A DNA stretch of 64,000 nt from Chytriomyces cf. hyalinus JEL632 (Eukaryota > Chytridiomycota > Chytridiomycetes > Chytridiales > Chytriomycetaceae): positions 248,001 to 312,000 of the forward strand of contig JAIWWG010000026.1 in NCBI GenBank assembly GCA_025435555.1, read 5' to 3'. The position numbers and the translations under genes are program-made. Shown in pieces: positions 33,550 to 45,289 of this stretch. The notes beneath the pieces were generated by a model. The model worked only from the letters and a program-made list of their open reading frames with translations, did no database searches and had not been told where the DNA came from. How positions within the stretch are numbered: position 1 is the first letter of the stretch; the number at the start of each line of letters is the position of its first letter.

Positions 33550-35379
33550 ATGTCGCAAGAGATCACACGTTCCTGCATGTATTCTGACGACGAGGACACT
33601 GAGAACAACGTACACGACAGGGGCGAATCTGAGAACGATGACGAAAGCGCAGCCGAGTTGATCATGTCCTTCAGCAACAGTGCTGACGCTCAAGGTCCTG
33701 TTGACACTGTATGTGTTCATTGCGGCGTCATTCTGCACCACGAGTCCATGGTCAAGACAAAAGTCAGCCCCCACCTGATGGCCTACCTTGCCATTAAGGA
33801 GAAAACTTGTCCATCCCTTGATACCACGGTGACCATGTGCAAGATGCCGCCACGACGGGAATGCTACAAAGGGTACGAAAAGTGGAAAAAAACTACGGCA
33901 GGAAAGGCAGCTGCAAAAGCAGTCATTGCCACTCTTGCAATAAGCGAGAAGAAGGCAAGAACCATTGAAGATTGCGATGGAACTGATGATGAAGGTAAGA
34001 TCATAGAATTTTATGTTCTGGTGATTATTGCAAGTTGTTTAACGTGTACAACACTTTAGACATCCAACCTCACACGAAGAAGGAGAAAAAGAATTCTGTC
34101 GTAAAGAGCAGAGAAATGTCCCCACAGATTGTTGCTGGTGAGTTGAACACAGTTTGACTAAGTGCAGAAGTTCTGACATACAATCGCAGTCAAAATCCGT
34201 GTCGCACTTCACTCACCAAGCAATCTGAAAGGTGTATATGAAGTGCTTAAGTGCACTGAAGTTCTGCTTCCAGATTCAATCGATTCATTGGTGGCATTGC
34301 GATACCATCTGGAAGATGAGCTCGAAGCGTGGGCTCCCTCAGAATGGGACGACGGGATCTATTATCAGGCTGGAATCAAAAAAGCAGAGGGAGCTGTCAT
34401 GGATATCCTGAACTTTAAGCGATACGAATCAATTTTGCTTTCCATTGTCAAGCAAAAGCAGACGCCAGTTATTGTCCTTAAACAACGCAAAAGCGAGGCA
34501 AAAGGAAGTGGTCATGGAACACGTATCGGTGGAACAGGTTCGGGGGGCCGTAATGACCGTGCTCAAGAATATGCAGCAAACAGTAAACGGCTTGAAGCTT
34601 TAGTCATGGATCATTGTAACATCAACAAGTCTGGCTGCTTTCACAAAATGTTTCATGGTGTCACCAAGCATTTGAAACTGTCCATGCCTATGATTGCAAA
34701 CTGGGCTCGGCACATCAACTTGGGTACTCCTGGAGTTTCTTTCACTTCTCCTCCTGATCTTCCTACCTTTGACGATGACAATTTCACGTTTGACTGTGGT
34801 ACTCCTTCGAAAGCTCTGGACAATATTCCAAAAGCTCCATTCAGTTCATTTGCGCAGAACCAACAGAATCAGCAACTGCCTCAGTTCTCTAATCAGCATT
34901 TCTTCCAAACACCTGCAATGCGCTTCTATTCGAATCCTGGGCCGCAGCAGCACTATACCAACAGTCCAACAACACCAGTTCAGCAGCACTATATGAACAG
35001 TCCAACAACACCAACAGTTCAGCCACGCCACCCAATGCATATTGTGCAACCTGCTCAAACACCCCCCAATGCACAGACATCCCTGCAGGCTCATTCTATT
35101 CAGCCAATGCCGTGTAACACCATTCGCTTTTTTCGCGAGCTAAATGGCGCATTCCTTCCGTTGACTGGGACAATACCATACAGTGACAGTGATACTCTTA
35201 TCACTGTAATGGAGATGGCAAGGCTGCCCACTGCTAAAAAAGGCAAAATTCTGACTGCGTGGGACAAGAAAAGAAGCGGGATGCAAGTGATGTTTGGTTT
35301 GGAGATTTCCCGTTCCTTCGAAAGCGGGAATGCAGAAGTAATCATAAGATCCATAGATGAAGTGGACATTGAGTATTAG
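33550..35379 (+). CDS. Unknown protein carried by the Tc1/mariner element
   Basis: Three exons, 33550-33994, 34060-34137 and 34190-35379, with clean GT-AG junctions and no in-frame stops. The N-terminus is acidic (DDEDTENN, ENDDESAAE), followed by a CVHCGVILHH segment that could bind a metal. A Lys-rich region follows, then a helical central part. The Gln/Pro-rich stretch contains near-perfect repeats of QQHY.NSPTTP, and the compact C-terminal segment is 'ITVMEMARLPTAKKGKILTA'. I recognise no domain. Because it lies wholly inside the inverted repeats, it travels with the element. It may be an accessory DNA-binding protein or captured cargo. Confidence 0.75.
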
Positions 35380-35457
35380 TTTTTAGAAGGTTGCATGGGA
35401 TTTTGTTTGTTTGGTGTATGCAACATTTGCGAAATACACAGCAACTTTATTGTTTTA

Positions 35458-36645
35458 TCAGACATAATTTGAGTGTGCGAAACATGAATTTGCTGCGCGG
35501 TGTTGAATGACCATACATGCTTCAGCAATGGCATCTTCCTGATCAATCGTCTTTAAATGTTCGTTGAAACGCCGCAAATAACTTTTCACCAGGTAGAAGC
35601 TTTGCTCAATCTGTATAAGATACATGTAAGCAAAACGAACCCATAATTGCGCTTGTTTACCGGATTCAAATCAGGTGAATATGGCGGGAGGAATACAAGC
35701 AGCACTCCAGCATCAAGACAGGCAGCAGCAATTCGAGGGTCTTTGTGAATGGGGCAGTTATCCATTACCAGAACACTGTTTGGAAGAGGGTGAGGATTCA
35801 TAGAAGGTAGCTGTGGGTAATAACAATTTATCAGACATGCGACACAACTGTTGGCTCTAAAACTTACCAAATGGTCTGTAAGCCAGTCAATAAAATCCTC
35901 TGACTTCACTGATCCTTCTTTTATCAGATACGAAAGATAACCGTCTATGCAAAGTGCTGCTAGCAGTGAATGCCCCGTGCCACGAACAAAGGGTGCAGAA
36001 TGGTGAGCCCGGAAGCCAATGTGAGAGTAGCCACAAGTTCGCTCCAGAGTTTTTCGATTGATCGCTGATTCATCCGCAAACACAAGCTGCTCCGCAGAAA
36101 ATTGCCCGATGAAGAATCGAAAGTTCGTTCGTTCCAATTCATTGCGCTCTGATGCTGCAACTGAAAGCTGAAGAAAATTATGCATAACAGAAGCAAAACA
36201 GCGGGGATCCAACAATTTTTACTGTACCTGCTTGTGAGTGTACCCGCATCGACGCAAGCATCTCCACACTGTCGCAATAGACACTTTGATGTTCGCAGCC
36301 TTATGCACTTCCTCCACCAGCTCGTCTATGTACCAATCTTTTCTCAGGGTCAAAAGGGCTTCGATGTGCTGGCAATAACAGCAACGTATCAATTTGGATG
36401 ATACAGGGAACCAACGTCAATAGATCACTCACCGTTTTCACTCGTTTTTCAATTATCCGCTTTCTTCCGCCTGTACATACGAATGGGTTTCGAAGTGTGC
36501 CATATGTCTGGAAATATAGGCGGGTACGGCGCACGAGGTCTGGCTTCAGGAATAGTCGATCGCAGGTCTTGCTCACACTGTCCCCTTCCATCTGGGAATA
36601 GATGATCTGCCATAGGACTACGTCGGGATACTGTTTGTGGCCCAT
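35458..36645 (-). CDS. DD34E transposase, Tc1/mariner-IS630 superfamily
   Basis: Five exons on the minus strand: 36645-36433, 36368-36228, 36168-35868, 35810-35661 and 35610-35458. The N-terminal part (exons 1-2) is helix-turn-helix-like ('DVVLWQIIYSQMEGDSVSKT' and 'ANIKVSIATVWRCLRRCG'). Catalytic residues are all present: Asp in LVFADESAINRK, Asp in VLVMDNCPIHKD, and Glu in PDLNPIEQSF, which is assembled across the last intron. There are 34 residues between the second Asp and the Glu. I chose the Met at 36645 because the longer open frame begins outside the inverted repeat. The enzyme appears intact. Confidence 0.9.
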
Positions 36646-36697
36646 TCGATTGCTCCAGTCGTCCAGGATGTCGTGTTTTCTGCGACCAGCGCGATAT

Positions 36698-36772
36698 TGT
36701 CGGGTGCGATATTCGTTTTTTGATATTTCACAATTTTTGTAAAAACGCAAAAGATATGAAATCAGCAGTAAA
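36698..36772 (-). repeat. Right terminal inverted repeat of the Tc1/mariner element
   Basis: The reverse complement of 33466-33540, ending GCAGTAAA directly before TA. It lies upstream of the transposase start and presumably carries its promoter. Confidence 0.9.
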
Positions 36773-36922
36773 TAAAAAGAAACATGTCCGAATCTGGTCG
36801 CTTGAATCGGGACTGCAAACACCGTAAACAATCGTGGACATGCGTTGCATAACGAGCGACTGATTTTCGTGGGTTTGTTTGATCCAATCAAGCCATAAGT
36901 TATTCATTTAAACTCTGATAAA

Positions 36923-37727
36923 ATGGTTGCTGTTCTCGCATATTGGGCCATTCGAGGCCTCGCTGCCCCGATCCGTTACCTGCTTGGTATCTACATCCCA
37001 TCCATCCAGTCTGACCTCTCTTGTCCAGTGCTGATCCCTTGGAACAAACACATAGAGTACACAAACACTCCGTACGAGGATAAACAGTACGTGCAGGGAG
37101 ATGGTCCCGAATTCTCCCGCGCAGAATGGATGGACGGAAAACCAAGTCTCAGTGCGGACCTTCCTTTCGCCAATCTTCCGTACTTTATCGACGGCACGGT
37201 GAAGCTGACTCAGTCAAACGCCATCATCCGCTACATCGCCGAGTTGAGTCTCTTTTTGCACTCAAAAATGATGCCCATAAACCCTGAGACTTGCAAAACC
37301 TTGTTTTCACAGAACGAACGGCCTCGCTGGCTCCACCCCAGAAGAACGTGCCATGATCGACATGATTGCCAACGAAGTCATTGACGTGCGTTCCCGCTTT
37401 ACGCGTCTCAGCTACATGAAAGCTTCCGACTTTGCAGCATTCAGACAGGGCCACGTTACATATTTCCGGAACTGGAGTGTCAAAATGGAGGCATTTCTGA
37501 AGCAGAGAGGGACTCTTTGGGCTTGCGCCGAATCCATTTCGTACGCCGACTTTTTGCTGTTTGAGCTGTTGAGCCAGCATGTGGAGTTGGAGAGTTCAAT
37601 GTTGGACGAGTTTCCGCTTCTTGCTGCGTTCAAGGCTCGATTTGAGGCGCTCGAGTTCATGCGCGTTTTCATGAAAAAGCCAGCGTTCTCGCTTCCATTG
37701 AACAACAAGACGGCAACCTTCCGATAG
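36923..37727 (+). CDS. Glutathione S-transferase, mu/sigma-like
   Basis: Three exons, 36923-36986, 37056-37242 and 37313-37727. The thioredoxin-fold half starts LAYWAIRGLAAPIRYLL with the catalytic Tyr, and splicing gives LLEYTNTPYEDKQY. FANLPYFIDG and the glutathione-binding QSNAIIRYIAE follow. The all-helical half ends with 'YADFLLFELLSQH' and a C-terminal KPAFSLPLNNKTATF. It conjugates glutathione to electrophiles in the cytosol. Without splicing, the first intron would add about 23 residues that do not fit the family, which supports the exon model. Confidence 0.85.
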
Positions 37728-37864
37728 TCTCTTTTTCTCTTTGTTTTGAGTTATTTCACTTTTCTTTTTTTTGACCCCAATGACAAGTGTCAAACAAAAT
37801 GCTGCCATGGCAGGCAAATTCACTGTTCCAGTTTGTTTTACTGTCCCCCGAATTGCTTCGCAAG

Positions 37865-38816
37865 CTATGAAAACAAATCCACATCCATCATCCCCTGCAA
37901 CATGGTCTCAAAATCATCGCTCTCCTCGCTCTCCAACGCAACCTTACGCAACACGCACCGAAACATGACATACTCGCCACGATACTTTTCCCAAAACACG
38001 CCATTATCCCATTCACAATCATCCAGCGGAACAAGATGAAAGTATTTCCCCAGTTTCGCATAAAACGGATGTTCTTTCGAAAGTTCGCGCATTCGACATG
38101 TTAATAATAATTCTGGCTGATTTCGCCGCCGTTTTGAGGAGGAGTTGTTGATGGGTTCGGGGTGGGTGCACAGGATCACAAGGGTTTGTATCAGCGGCTC
38201 AAACAGGTGCGGGAAGTACACGACATCAGAAGCGTAAATGAGGTCAAACACGGGCTCTTCCGAATCCGTTTCAGATACCGCAAGCGCATGCATTCGTCCA
38301 AGCAGTGTCCGAGTGTCTTCATATTTTGTCCAGTCGAGTTCGATGCCATGCATTTGCAGTTGCGTTGATTCTGAAGGAGAAAAGTTGGCATCAATGTTTT
38401 TGACAATCAGCGGTACGGCCACATCTAGATCCGACACATAGATTTCGACTTGTTGTTGGGTTGTTTGCATTGTTTCAAGTGTTTTGCCGACAAAGAGAGA
38501 AGTGACGCCGGTTCCAGCACCGAGTTCGAGCATTTTAAACGTCCTGTTTGGCTTGCAGTGTAGAGGAAGGTTCTGCAGGCGCCAGATAAAGTATTCTGTA
38601 ACATAAAGCATGAATGTGTTGATCAAGTGGATCCAAATGGGGTGTGACGCAAATACCTGCGAGCACCAGCCCTGCTGGCCATGCCTTTCCTGCAATAAAC
38701 TTGACAAGACCCTCCGCTTTTTCATCGCTCAAGTCAGTCTCCACTTTCGAATGCTCTTCGACAACGTTTACGCTCAAACTGCCGATGCACACAGCCGACA
38801 CAGTTGTTTCCGCCAT
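37865..38816 (-). CDS. METTL21/EFM-type lysine methyltransferase
   Basis: Two exons, 38816-38657 and 38595-37865, giving GKAWPAGLVLAEYFIWRL across the junction. This is a seven-beta-strand methyltransferase of the Methyltransf_16 family: SAM-binding motif I is LELGAGTGVTSLF, the acidic residue after strand 2 is in VSDLD, and the post-II motif is IYASDVVYF. Relatives methylate lysines on elongation factors, chaperones or other proteins; I cannot tell the substrate. No signal or membrane segment is present, so it is cytosolic or nuclear. Spacing to the next gene is about 60 bp. Confidence 0.8.
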
Positions 38817-38872
38817 GGGGGGTGTTTGTTTTTTTTATTGTCCCTTCTTTCTTAAATAGTTGTTGGGCGGGG

Positions 38873-39379
38873 TTACTCGGCATAGATGGGGGGATCCTCC
38901 ACAGGACTCTTGACAGCAATTACAGCCCGCTTAAACCGTGCCTTATCAGCAAGCGTGGCATACTCAAACACTGCCACAATTTCCTGCACATCCAAACTTG
39001 CAAGCAACCGTCCATCCATCTCATTCGCACGGACTGACTCGGCACCACGTTCGCCGGCTCCGTTCATTTCCACCCATGTTGCGCAGTCTTCTATGGTCCA
39101 TGTTTCCAAAGCGCCGTCGGGTATTAAAGGTTCATAGGCAGGTGCGGTTGTGGCGCTGACTGATGCTGCTTCTGTAGCAGATGAAATGGATGGTTGGGCT
39201 CGGTATACGTTGAACATGGAGGGGGGTGGGTTCGCAATTTCCTCGGACTCGCTGATGGCACGGGCCAGGTCGACAGCGGCATCGGATGACTGAGCAATAG
39301 ACTGGTCAAGTTGTGGGTCAGTTGCCGCAGCTGGCGGTTTTCGCTTCCTTGCCCAGAATGCGCTGAAAGGAGATGTCAT
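38873..39379 (-). CDS. Soluble SAM-domain protein
   Basis: 168 residues: a basic Pro-rich N-terminus, a Ser/Ala-rich linker, then a C-terminal SAM domain ('LETWTIEDCATWVEMNGAG', 'NEMDGRLLASLDVQEIVAVF') ending DPPIYAE. The SAM domain and the PPxY-like tail match the cytoplasmic ends of the membrane proteins at 10-18 kb, so the genes are probably related. This copy has no membrane span or ectodomain. Either it is a soluble partner able to co-oligomerise with them, or an upstream exon has been lost; I see no ectodomain sequence upstream. Confidence 0.7.
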   Translation of the reverse strand: MTSPFSAFWARKRKPPAAATDPQLDQSIAQSSDAAVDLARAISESEEIANPPPSMFNVYRAQPSISSATEAASVSATTAPAYEPLIPDGALETWTIEDCATWVEMNGAGERGAESVRANEMDGRLLASLDVQEIVAVFEYATLADKARFKRAVIAVKSPVEDPPIYAE

Positions 39380-39646
39380 TATCAGTCAATTAAATTTTGC
39401 AACCACAGGAGATGCGGAATAAACATCACGCACGCCTGCGGGGTGCGATCTGCTTCCAAAACCGTTTCGACCATTTCGATAGGTTTATGCCTTGTTTTAT
39501 TGGGCAATGCGACTGAGATATATCCACTCCCGTTTTCTGTGCTTGTTCCTCACACACAACAGACCAACAACTCCACCGCCATAACTCCATCTGAAGTATA
39601 CACCCGAAACCCTCATCTGCTGAATACGAGATTCCACCCCCACTCC

Positions 39647-39964
39647 TCACTTCCGCCAGAACGGCGTATCATTTCCATTCTCGCGAGAATTCTTGATCAT
39701 ATCCACGATGGCCTGATTCCGCCTCCGTTCATCGTCCGTTGGCACCCGTCCCTCTGAGCGACCCACTTCGGCAGCAATCACTTTCTCGTCTCCCATCGTG
39801 CTCGCCATGACAACGTATCCGACGCCTGAGAGCCTGGGATGGGGAGAAAATGTCAGGTTTGGATGCTGCTCTTGGGGGTATGGGATAGAGAGATTTATGG
39901 ACACTCACGCAGTGCAGGTGACTGTCATCCAGAATGTAAACTTGAGCGTTCTTACGACTGACAT
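39647..39964 (-). CDS. UQCC3-like complex III assembly factor
   Basis: Two exons, 39964-39909 and 39833-39647, giving a protein of about 80 residues. It has one hydrophobic segment ('LKFTFWMTVTCTALSGVGYVVM') and a charged helical tail ending in FWRK. The GVGY..M....G(D/E) block and the REEA.R..Q-like tail resemble UQCC3/Cbp4, inner-membrane factors for cytochrome bc1 assembly. The protein is short and the similarity is by eye, so the name is tentative. Confidence 0.5.
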
Positions 39965-40079
39965 GCTTTTGAGATTTTAAATAAATATTGGAAGAAGTAA
40001 ATATAAACCAGATGCAGGAAATGCTGAAATCTGACGCCGCAACTCGGGCAATGTTATGCCACAGATTTAAGAGCGACAT

Positions 40080-43000
40080 CTACTGGCTTGTTCAGTGTCA
40101 TCCTCTCGGACATATGGCAGTAGCTACTGAAGACGAAATTATCTGTTTATTTGTCCTTTAATTACCTGTTTACTTTCAAGGACGCTGATTTTTGAAGAAT
40201 ACCCCAGAGCAAAACCAGCATTGAATTGTTTCAGTTTGGCGTTGCGGATACTTGTTTTTATTTGAACAGTAGTTAACCGTTTTTTCAAAAAAAACAGACA
40301 ACAAGGATCTCATGGATATTCCAGAACATGCAATGTAAGAATGTCATTTTGGACAAGAGAAATTTGCCGTGTGAGTATCAATCCTTTACAGTTAAATCAC
40401 CCAGCTTGCATCATCTCATTTCCCCCACTGCTTCACACCAAGACCTTCCCTCGCGCCCAGCTCGCATCGAAAAAAACGTAGCATCAAACAGGCTGCGCTC
40501 GACGGCTAAATCCAACACTGGTCCTGCACCTTCATCTTTGAAGAATACCGCCGCTTCAGTCACCCAAAATCACGGACAATGGATCAACAGTTTATCGAAC
40601 TGTTTGAGTTACTGAATGTTGTCGCGGATTCGCGGTATTTGTCCTGATTGGCCGGAGGTTTGTGAATTTTTCGATTGTTTTTTTTTTTTTTTTTTGGTTT
40701 GTGTGGATTTTTTTTGTTTGAAATGCGTGGGAATTTGTGTGTAGATTCAATGGAAGGAAGGCCAATGTTGTTTGATGTGGGGTTCAAAGGGTTGCAAGAG
40801 TCGATGCCGAGTGATTAACGAGAAGAAACTGACGCATCCGATTCTCGTGTGGAACAGTTTACGGATGTGCATGATTTCGTGAAAACATCAGAATCGAAAT
40901 AAATGGTCTGTTTAAGTACAAAAAAAGGCTGAGTTTTTAAACCCGTTGAGTTCTGAATCCAAGCTTTGTTGAGCACAGAGTTGACACTTTCTGAAGCGCA
41001 ATGTCCAGGGAGAAATTCTGTTGCGGCGTGAAGAGATTTACACCTAATTTTTGTTTTTGCAAATCTCAACTCGATTCAGTCTTCAGTCCAGTTCATGACA
41101 AAGCTACCACTAACCGCTGCAGGCCCGATCAAGGCACGGACATATGACCACGCTTGTTGAATCAGAATCGAAGTTATTCTCCAACAACCTATCAACAAAT
41201 GCAATTTGGACGCGGTGATCCAATGTGTGCTGCAGAATGAGCTCCGTATCTGAGGGGACCAACTTCTCATATCTGCCATTTTGATTCGAGCCAGCAAACA
41301 CTTGAAGGTTCCGGACAGCAAAAACTTTCACTTTCTGTGCGCACCGGAAATCAGACAGAGTCAATCAATGGAAACCACCCGATGAAAAATAATTTGACGG
41401 AAAAACTTGCCACTCACGGCCTTTGGACTGGTCAAATAGCGTACACTTCAAATAAACCGTATTCAGGCATCGAAACACCCCATCCTCGAAATTCCATCAT
41501 CACAAAACACCTTGAATTTCGTTTGCGGCATCGGAATCCTTATTGATGGAACAAGGACTGCTTCCCACGATGCGGATATTCGAATATCAGGGATATTGCT
41601 CCGATTCATGAGGAGGAAGAACGTTTATGACTCCATTGACAACTGTAACATTTTTCGTGAGGGACTTCAACAAGCGCGAATCACTGAGAATTGGGACGAA
41701 GCGGATTTTGTTTGCAGCTCTTTCAAAAGAAATTGTGCGACCGTCTCACAATACGTTGGCTGTGGATGAACAACCTGAAGAACTTGACGTTACCTAACGT
41801 TGGCAGTTTCAGGAATACGAAAACTCCGCACATGCTTCCCATCGAATGCCCCCATCAACTGTGACTGTCGCAGTCTGGGCGAGGTTCCATCTTGGCTGCG
41901 AAATCGTTCTCCTCAACATCGTTCAGAAAGAAGCCGAGACACGAAGGAACATCATATCATCATCAGTCCACCTTGGCCCTTGCACAACAGACGCTTCCTG
42001 TTCGAGATACTGCACGCACGACTTCCCTTTGGCATTGATATCGAGGCGTGAGGCAGCGTATATCCACCAACGTTGGCTGCCACTTGTTCCTGCCATCCCT
42101 GACGCGCACCAATCTATCCTTCCTCTTTCAAATGAGAAAGAATCGGCTTATTGAGGAAAGCTGATGCTGCGAAAGATGCCTTCTCACCGGTGACCAGACA
42201 CGGATGAAGCCTTCGATGTTGGAGGAGTAGAATTCGGACACGGCGAAACCACCGATTTAAAGTCTTGAAATTCTATAAACCCATTCTGGATGTGAAACAA
42301 AACAAACCAAACAAAAAAGATGCGAAAAACAGAGTCGGCGCCAAACAACAAGGTGAGTCCCCTCTCCACCAAAGCCACCATACTCTCATCCACACTGGAT
42401 ACCCCCCCACTCTATACTCTCACCTGTCCAAAGCATATCTTCCCATACATTGTTGTGTTGCATGCACGCGATTCTTGTATTCACTTCTCAAAACAACTAT
42501 TCAACTCCCCTTCCAAACAGTCCTGCTTGCCCTGGCCGGTCGACCATCTTTGCAAGCTGCTTTGGTGGGAATTCCCATTCCTTCCCGCCTTGATCTGTTT
42601 GCGCTAGTGTCGCGCTGTGCTGTCAAGATGTACCGAGCCAGACAGTCGCGCACAGGCATCCCGATGACAGCATCTCTGGTATATGCATGTTGTTTTCGCG
42701 TTTACTTTGTTTTCTAATCAGTCAGTTCCAACAAACACCAACCAACACTCCTCCCAACCCACAGGTACTCCTTGATTGATCGACTGTCTTCTGCAAGCGG
42801 CTCTGTCGGGGGCAACGGTGCCTCTATGCCATTGTCTGCTTGCGCTAGTGTCGCGCTATGCTGTCAAGATGTGCCGAGCTCCCTTTGCAGACAGTCGCGC
42901 ACAGGCATCACGTCTACACGAGACCAGGTATGTTCTCTTTTACGCGTGTTCTTTGTTGAAAGCAAGCTTTCTAACTGGTCAAATCCAAACAATACCAACA

Positions 43001-43620
43001 AACAATCCTTACAAAAGATATGTGCTTCCTGTGCGGATACCCGGCTTGCGCAAGCGTGCATCAGTAACCGGTGAGACTTGCCTGCCAACTACTCAGAATG
43101 TTTTGTTACAGGTGTGATTCAGGGCCTCCTCGCGGTTCCCACTGGAAACGATAGCAATCATGGTTGCTCTCGGCTGACACTGAATCGTTTTTTATTTTGT
43201 TTCTTTCTTGTGCAGTATTATGAAATGAACCTTGTGATTGCCGCTGTCTTCCTTGAATGGACTGTATGGGTTGGGAATGAAGACAGGATCAATAGGCTAT
43301 GCGAGGTTAAAATCGAATGTTCGGAGCGAGCGGAAATGCGTGACTCTATTTATCATGTTCAAATAGGTATATTGTTATTCGTAGTTATGGAGTATTTTCT
43401 TATAAAGGCTTCGACTATGCTAAAGCTGAACAGCTGGTAAACTTGAACCTTGGTTTGTTACAGGTTAGACTGATGCAGTGTGCCTCGACAGGAATTGGAA
43501 TAGTGGGCGCGCAACTGTTTTCGAATACACTATCCGTGCTTATCGGTTTGTAGAAATGCAGTTCTTTGGGCGAAGTTCGCTTTTATTTTCCTAATGACGT
43601 TGAATCTCATCAGTCTTTGT
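40080..43620. other. Gene-poor stretch with degenerate coding remnants
   Basis: No intact gene. On the minus strand, 41760-41080 shows disjoint coding-like segments such as 'VFRCLNTVYLKCTLFDQSK' and 'FAGSNQNGRYEKLVPSDTE', interrupted by stops and frameshifts; I cannot name the family. Another minus-strand piece at 42060-41800 reads 'GKSCVQYLEQEASVVQGPRW' before a break. On the plus strand, 42541-43440 holds exon-like pieces around a short tandem duplication. A 19-base T run lies near 40680. This looks like decayed genes rather than functional sequence. Confidence 0.5.
42541..42909 (+). repeat. Direct duplication of an exon-like unit
   Basis: 42541-42660 and 42781-42909 share an extended block, including 'gcgctagtgtcgcgct', 'gctgtcaagatg' and 'acagtcgcgcacaggcatc'. 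Each is followed by a GTAT donor-like site after a similar spacing. They look like a duplicated exon of a gene now decayed; the encoded LFALVSRCAVKMYRA / LLALVSRYAVKMCRA segments can be aligned. Confidence 0.7.
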
Positions 43621-44770
43621 TTTCGTCGTAATTTTCAAGTACCAGATTGTTGAGTCCGAACGCTTCGTTTTGTTCGTAGTCGCGTTTGAATATGTTTCGA
43701 TAGTCATATCTGGCTCTGGATCAGGAGCGTAGCTATTTTGCAGGCACTGGAGGAATGAGACGCGTCGTGAGTATTCAATTGCGATGGTTCCAGTGTTCCG
43801 AGCGGGTCATCAAGGATCATTGTATAAGGGATTTCGACTGACTTGCCAGTGAATTTCGAAGGTGAGCGAAAGGACAGAATCAACAAAAGGAGAGGCGAAG
43901 AATACCTTTTGCAAATTTTGCTGAAAAAGGTTTCGAGAGCTTTCTTTCGCTGTTTTTGACCAGAATCTCTGATGCGAACGGCGACACGGCCTTTTTGATT
44001 TCGTCGTACACTTGCGCTTGGAGACCTTCAACAGCTTTGAATCTGCCACTCAATGTTCCAGTTGTCAGGTTGAGTTCGATTTCGGGGGTTCGAGGCCACA
44101 AGTTTCCCTCTGTTTTGTACATGGTATCAGAACAAGTACATTTGATATCCTTGAGAAGAAAGTAAAAACCTTCTGAATGTCGTGAGTCAAGTCATCGAGT
44201 TCCTAATATTGAGCGTGATCGCGAAGAAATATCTCCGCCCGCTTTCACTTCGTTGCTCCTGTATGCACACCGCTCGCAATCTGTCGCCATAATCACTTCT
44301 TGAAATGTGGAATATCCATCAAATGCATTCGAGTAGCACTGGGAGCATTGCATCGACTGCAGTTTCCATGGAAAATGCGCACCTCCTTCAACAAATCATC
44401 GTCCAATTCTTATCTGCAACCCCAGCTCCTCATTTTGCACGGCAGTCCTTTCAAACTCTTTGATGGGAATCTGTGGTTCTTTTGCGGTGCATGGATGATT
44501 TCAATGTACGAGTCTCCAGCTGTGTCGTTGATTTCGATGGTGTGGTCGTCCGGGGATTCGACGTAGATTTGGACCGCGTCAATGACGGTTTGGACACCTT
44601 TGTGGAGAGCTTCGCCTTGGATTAGGCGGGCGGGTTGCAATGCGCTGATACTTTCAATGGATTTCAAGACGAGTCCTTCGACGATGGTGAGGACACCTCC
44701 TTGCGTTGCTGCGCTGTCGTGGATATTCGAAAATAGCCATTGAGTCCTTTGGACGGCTTTCAAACGTGAA
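43620..44770 (-). pseudogene. ZPR1 zinc-finger protein pseudogene
   Basis: On the minus strand three ZPR1 blocks appear in the correct order but broken. First is the end of ZPR1 domain 1 ('LTIVEGLVLKSIES', 'GDSYIEIIHAPQKN'). Then comes the second zinc finger (C-x2-C, 'FQEVIMATDCERCAYRSNE', VKAGGD). Last is domain 2 ('TGTLSGRFKAVEGLQAQVY', then IPYTMILDDP). Stop codons and frameshifts lie between them, the first zinc finger is missing, and the 3' end is degraded. ZPR1 is normally an essential eEF1A chaperone, so a functional copy presumably exists elsewhere. Confidence 0.75.
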
Positions 44771-44847
44771 AGTTTTCGAACATGAAAGTTGAGTTAAGTG
44801 AATTTGATGCTGGCAGATTCGGATTTTATAACTTCTCGGTTCAACTC

Positions 44848-44867
44848 TTTTTTTTTTTTTTTTTTGT
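44848..44867. repeat. Poly-T tract
   Basis: A homopolymer T run just 5' of the ZPR1 pseudogene remnant (minus strand). Combined with the missing 5' end it marks the truncation zone; on the plus strand the SOX-like pseudogene starts a few hundred bases on. Confidence 0.7.
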
Positions 44868-45289
44868 TTCGATGAGTACAAGGTGAGGGACCAATGATAT
44901 GTAAAAATAGATGGCTTGTTCACAGTTTTGGACTAGACGGAGCACGCGTGAATGGATCCTTTTCACGCACGGCGCTTCCCGTCTGAATCTCGTTGTTTTT
45001 GAAGCACGCGCAGCTGCACTCAGTAAACAACGCGATGCTGATCCGTTCTATCGTGAGGACGAAGGCTCGGGGGAGACCAATCAGAGCCGTGATGCTCAGA
45101 GTCTTCACAGGAGGTTGAAGGAGCGGAGCGGAAAACGGACTGGGCATTGGGGCGAGCGAGGATTTCCCACTTCCTCCATATCTGCTAAATATCGCGAGGC
45201 TCGTTGATGCGTTCGCGACCCCTTGCAGAGAGAGGAGAAGATGGTGAATGCTTGGTCAATCAAAGTTACAAAAATCAAGAAAAAACAGT

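Larger units (their letters stand above)
33466..36772. mobile_element. Tc1/mariner-type (IS630 superfamily) transposon with a second gene
   Basis: A 3.3-kb element bounded by 75-bp inverted repeats (33466-33540 and 36698-36772) that I read as identical. TA dinucleotides at 33464-33465 and 36773-36774 are the expected target duplication. Inside are two convergent genes: an intron-containing DDE transposase on the minus strand, and a 558-codon gene of unknown function on the plus strand. It lies between SUA5 and a GST gene and disrupts neither. The perfect inverted repeats and undamaged frames suggest a recent arrival. Confidence 0.9.
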
